Notes under the pieces: model-generated | Seen by the model: the letters and a program-made list of their open reading frames with translations, nothing else | Told to the model about the DNA's origin: nothing | The model's database searches: none | Translations under genes and position numbers: made by a program | Assembly: GCA_031282485.1 (NCBI GenBank) | Contig: JAITDQ010000040.1 | Coordinates: forward strand, 1-8,519 | DNA from: Tannerella sp. | Lineage (GTDB): Bacteria > Bacteroidota > Bacteroidia > Bacteroidales > Tannerellaceae | Length of the DNA stretch: 8,519 nt | Direction: 5' to 3' | Shown: piece by piece, positions 6,175 to 8,519 of the stretch | How the letters are laid out: every line of letters starts with the position of its first letter | Numbering within the stretch: the stretch's first letter is position 1

Positions 6175-7242
6175 ATGAAATTAAATATAGCCGTATTGCC
6201 GGGCGATGGTATCGGGCCGGAAATAGTTGAACAGGCAATGAAAGTCGTGAAAGTCGTCTGTAGAAAATATAATCATGAACTGAACTGCGAAACCGCCTTG
6301 GTTGGCGCATGTGCGATAGATGCAACCGGGAATCCGTATCCCGCCGAAACGCATGAACTCTGTATGCAGAGCGATGCCGTACTGTTCGGCGCAATCGGCT
6401 CGCCGGAATACGACAATAATCCGTCCGCCAAAGTGCGTCCCGAACAGGGATTGCTGGCCATGCGCAAGAAACTGGGATTATATGCCAATATACGTCCCGT
6501 AACGACATTCCCGTCATTGCTGCACAAATCCCCCCTGCGAGCCGATCTGGTCAAGGATGTTGATTTCATGTGCATCCGCGAACTCACGGGCGGGCTTTAT
6601 TTCGGCCGTCCGCAAGGGCGCAGCGAAGACGGCGATATGGCTTATGACACATGCGTCTATTCGCGTGAAGAAATTGAGCGCATCATTCGTCTGGCATACG
6701 GTTATGCGCTCCGGCGCCGCAAAAAACTGACGGTGGTCGACAAAGCCAATGTTTTGGCCACATCCCGTTTGTGGCGTGAAGTAGCTCAGCGTATCGAAAA
6801 AGAATACCCGGAAGTAGAGACCGAATACATGTTCGTAGACAATGCGGCAATGCGGTTGATACAATGGCCGGGAAGCTTTGATGTTTTAGTCACCGAAAAC
6901 ATGTTCGGCGATATATTAACGGACGAAGCCTCCGTCATAACTGGTTCACTGGGCATGTTACCGTCGGCCTCCGTCGGTCTGCACACCTCCGTATTCGAAC
7001 CCATCCACGGTTCGTACCCGCAGGCCGCAGGCAAAAACATCGCCAACCCGCTGGCCACCATATTGTCGGCCGCCCTGATGTTCGAATACGCCTTCAACCT
7101 GCACGAAGAAGGAAGCGCCATACGCCGTGCCGTCACCGCCTCAATAGCCGCCGGCATCGTAACCGAAGACATCTCACAAAACGAAAAGTCATACCACACT
7201 TCGGAGGTAGGCGATTGGATCGCGGGGGAAATAGGGAAATGA
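6175..7242 (+). CDS. leuB: 3-isopropylmalate dehydrogenase
   Basis: LeuB oxidises and decarboxylates 3-isopropylmalate to 2-ketoisocaproate with NAD+; it can also act on 3-methylmalate from the citramalate route. The 355-residue protein has LPGDGIGPE (8-16), the substrate arginines in [12 protein letters not shown] (97-108) and RELTGG (135-140), Tyr142, Lys190 in VDKANVL, and the Mg-binding aspartates in VDNAA (Asp222) and FGDILTDE (Asp246, Asp250). The dinucleotide loop reads [18 protein letters not shown] (275-292), with Gln283 where the Thermus enzyme has an Asp that contacts the adenosine ribose. The start is 5 bases after mgsA with AACAGG before it, which suggests translational coupling. 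This is the last gene of the operon. No hairpin terminator follows in the 37 bases before the next candidate start. Confidence 0.96.
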   Translation: MKLNIAVLPGDGIGPEIVEQAMKVVKVVCRKYNHELNCETALVGACAIDATGNPYPAETHELCMQSDAVLFGAIGSPEYDNNPSAKVRPEQGLLAMRKKLGLYANIRPVTTFPSLLHKSPLRADLVKDVDFMCIRELTGGLYFGRPQGRSEDGDMAYDTCVYSREEIERIIRLAYGYALRRRKKLTVVDKANVLATSRLWREVAQRIEKEYPEVETEYMFVDNAAMRLIQWPGSFDVLVTENMFGDILTDEASVITGSLGMLPSASVGLHTSVFEPIHGSYPQAAGKNIANPLATILSAALMFEYAFNLHEEGSAIRRAVTASIAAGIVTEDISQNEKSYHTSEVGDWIAGEIGK

Positions 7243-7366
7243 AAAGAGTTGACAAATAAATATATTAATTTAATAGAATATGAACAGTGAATATTTTGTG
7301 TGTAAAAGTAATTCCGGCATTTTTTTGTCGGAGCAATGTCGTTTCTCGTTAAGAAACGGCTCATAT
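7243..7366. other. AT-rich junction between leuB and the GH127 gene
   Basis: Bases 7243-7279 are strongly AT-rich and hold neither a hairpin terminator nor a full TTTG / TAnnTTTG promoter. Bases 7280-7366 are in frame with the following gene and could be its first 29 codons if translation starts at ATG 7280. They encode a polar stretch that would bury the signal peptide, so I treat them as leader. How the leu transcript ends and how the next gene is expressed are not evident here. Confidence 0.45.
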
Positions 7367-8519
7367 ATGGCAAAGATTATTTTTGCCGTATTGTTTTTAT
7401 TTGTTTTCATTTATTATCCGTCCGGCGCCTGTCCTTACTGTACTTCGCCCGGCGCTTGTGTTCACGACCATTGGAAACAATTGTCGTACGGCAAAGTTAA
7501 AGTAACAGGCGAGACAGGCAGGCGTATCGACCTGACAATTCAGAATCACCTGAAAAAATTAGACTTGCAGAACGTGTTTTTGAATCAGTTCCGGACAAAG
7601 GAAGCTAAAGACGGTTTCATCGGTACGGGTATGCTTTTAGAGGCAGCCGTAAGGTTTGCCGCTTATTCGCCCGACCCCGAAATTGCCGCAATCAAAAATC
7701 AAATCGTTGACTGTTTGCTTGAGAATCAGCAGGCTGACGGGTATATCGGTTTTTTTGCCGAAGAACAACGTTTATGGCAGGCTTGGGATATTCACGAAAT
7801 GGCGTACATAATCATCGGTTTGGTTTCGGATTATACTCTTTTCGGACAAAAACGCTCGCTGGACGCTGCCGTCAAAACCGCCGATTACATTATTAACCGC
7901 TGGAATCCGCCTGCCGGTTTTACGGATTTCTTCTACACGGGAATAGACAATGCCATATTGTCGCTGTATAAAGCGACCGGCGAGGAACGTTTCCGCGAAT
8001 TTGGCGAAAACAAACGACCGCTGCTTACTTGGGCTCCCGGTATCGAAAAAGGCCGGACGCCGCGAATGTTTGGTCATATCTTTGCTTATATGGCTATGAA
8101 CGAAGCGCAACTCAACATCTACCGGATGACGGCCGACAAACGTTTTACCGAAGCCAATTCGAGCGCAATGGATTTCCTGACCGCTCACGACGGCCTGTCG
8201 ATCATCGGTGGAGCCGGACAGGAAGAATGTTGGACGGACGACCAGGACGGCGAAGGCGACCATGCCGAAACCTGCGCAACATCATACTTGATTCGTATTT
8301 ACGACCATCTGCTGCGCCTGCACGGACAGTCGTCTTACGGTGACCTGATGGAACGTTCGATCTATAATGCGCTGTTTGCCGCACAGTCGCCCGACGGGCG
8401 CAGGATACGGTATTATATTCCGTTCGAGGGCGAACGAAAATATTTGCAAAAAGATGATTATTGTTGTCCGAACAATTTCCGGCGGATTATTTCGGAACTT
8501 CCGCTGATGATTTATTATA
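7367..8519 (+). CDS. Secreted GH127-type glycoside hydrolase (DUF1680), 3' truncated
   Basis: The frame is open to the window edge (384 codons from ATG 7367), so the C-terminal part is missing. The first 22 residues are a signal peptide (IIFAVLFLFVFIYY core) ending SGAC, an imperfect lipobox, so export is likely and lipidation possible. The body resembles the alpha/alpha-barrel of GH127/DUF1680: GTGMLLEAAVRFAA (86-99), ENQQADGYIG (119-128), WDIHEMAYIIIGL (140-152) and HAETCATSYL (299-308). CCPNN at 366-370 follows. In the Bifidobacterium beta-L-arabinofuranosidase HypBA1, zinc is held by a Glu and a Cys of an ExC motif plus two adjacent Cys, one of them the nucleophile. Here these are Glu301, Cys303, Cys366 and Cys367. 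Glu286 or Glu287 in GGAGQEE is the likely acid/base. Substrate is uncertain: GH127 also includes other sugar specificities, and GH146 is related. An in-frame ATG at 7280 would add 29 residues before the signal peptide. Confidence 0.8.
   Translation, partial: MAKIIFAVLFLFVFIYYPSGACPYCTSPGACVHDHWKQLSYGKVKVTGETGRRIDLTIQNHLKKLDLQNVFLNQFRTKEAKDGFIGTGMLLEAAVRFAAYSPDPEIAAIKNQIVDCLLENQQADGYIGFFAEEQRLWQAWDIHEMAYIIIGLVSDYTLFGQKRSLDAAVKTADYIINRWNPPAGFTDFFYTGIDNAILSLYKATGEERFREFGENKRPLLTWAPGIEKGRTPRMFGHIFAYMAMNEAQLNIYRMTADKRFTEANSSAMDFLTAHDGLSIIGGAGQEECWTDDQDGEGDHAETCATSYLIRIYDHLLRLHGQSSYGDLMERSIYNALFAAQSPDGRRIRYYIPFEGERKYLQKDDYCCPNNFRRIISELPLMIYY

Noticed and set aside
6320..6502. A 60-codon plus-strand frame inside leuB
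   Set aside because: It lies out of frame within a well-conserved gene and has no recognisable product.
7249..7279. TTGACA with an AT-rich -10-like stretch as a promoter for the GH127 gene
   Set aside because: The -10 match is poor, the phylum does not use the E. coli consensus, and the nearest TAnnTTTG-like sequence (7292-7298) lacks one T and is too far from the TTGAC.

Overview
The window reads as a stretch of chromosome from a member of the Bacteroidetes, most likely Bacteroidales. The evidence is a TTTG / TAnnTTTG promoter of the type this phylum uses, A-rich sequences in place of strong Shine-Dalgarno sites, AT-rich spacers around coding DNA of moderate GC, and protein sequences of that character. 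I cannot place it below order level.

Positions 1-310 are a control region, not a gene. A good Bacteroidetes-type promoter (75-105) is followed at once by a 26-codon reading frame (125-205). Residues 10-21 of that peptide consist only of Leu, Ile and two Ser. Next come an antiterminator helix that overlaps the frame's stop codon (195-249) and a 12-bp terminator hairpin with a run of nine T (231-269). This is the layout of a leader-peptide transcription attenuator for branched-chain amino acids.

Positions 311-7242 hold six genes, all on the plus strand: leuA, leuC, leuD, a Leptospira-type citramalate synthase (cimA), methylglyoxal synthase (mgsA) and leuB. LeuA, LeuCD and LeuB make the leucine precursor 2-ketoisocaproate from 2-ketoisovalerate. 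CimA condenses pyruvate with acetyl-CoA, and the same LeuCD and LeuB can then carry citramalate to 2-ketobutyrate, the isoleucine precursor. The operon can therefore supply carbon for both Leu and Ile, and the leader peptide carries codons for both. mgsA has no evident role in this pathway.

The spacers inside the operon are structured. leuA-leuC (90 bp) holds an inverted repeat and a possible internal promoter element. leuC-leuD (164 bp) holds five 10-11 bp tandem units and two mutually exclusive hairpins. leuD-cimA (131 bp) holds five heptamer units that run through the leuD stop codon, then a 24-bp-period array that ends at the cimA start.

From about 7280 to the end of the window an exported glycoside hydrolase of the GH127 (DUF1680) type begins and runs off the edge. 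It is probably a separate transcription unit concerned with plant or host glycans. I saw no tRNA, rRNA, insertion sequence or CRISPR array. The most interesting signal is the compact Leu/Ile attenuator and its match to the dual-product operon.
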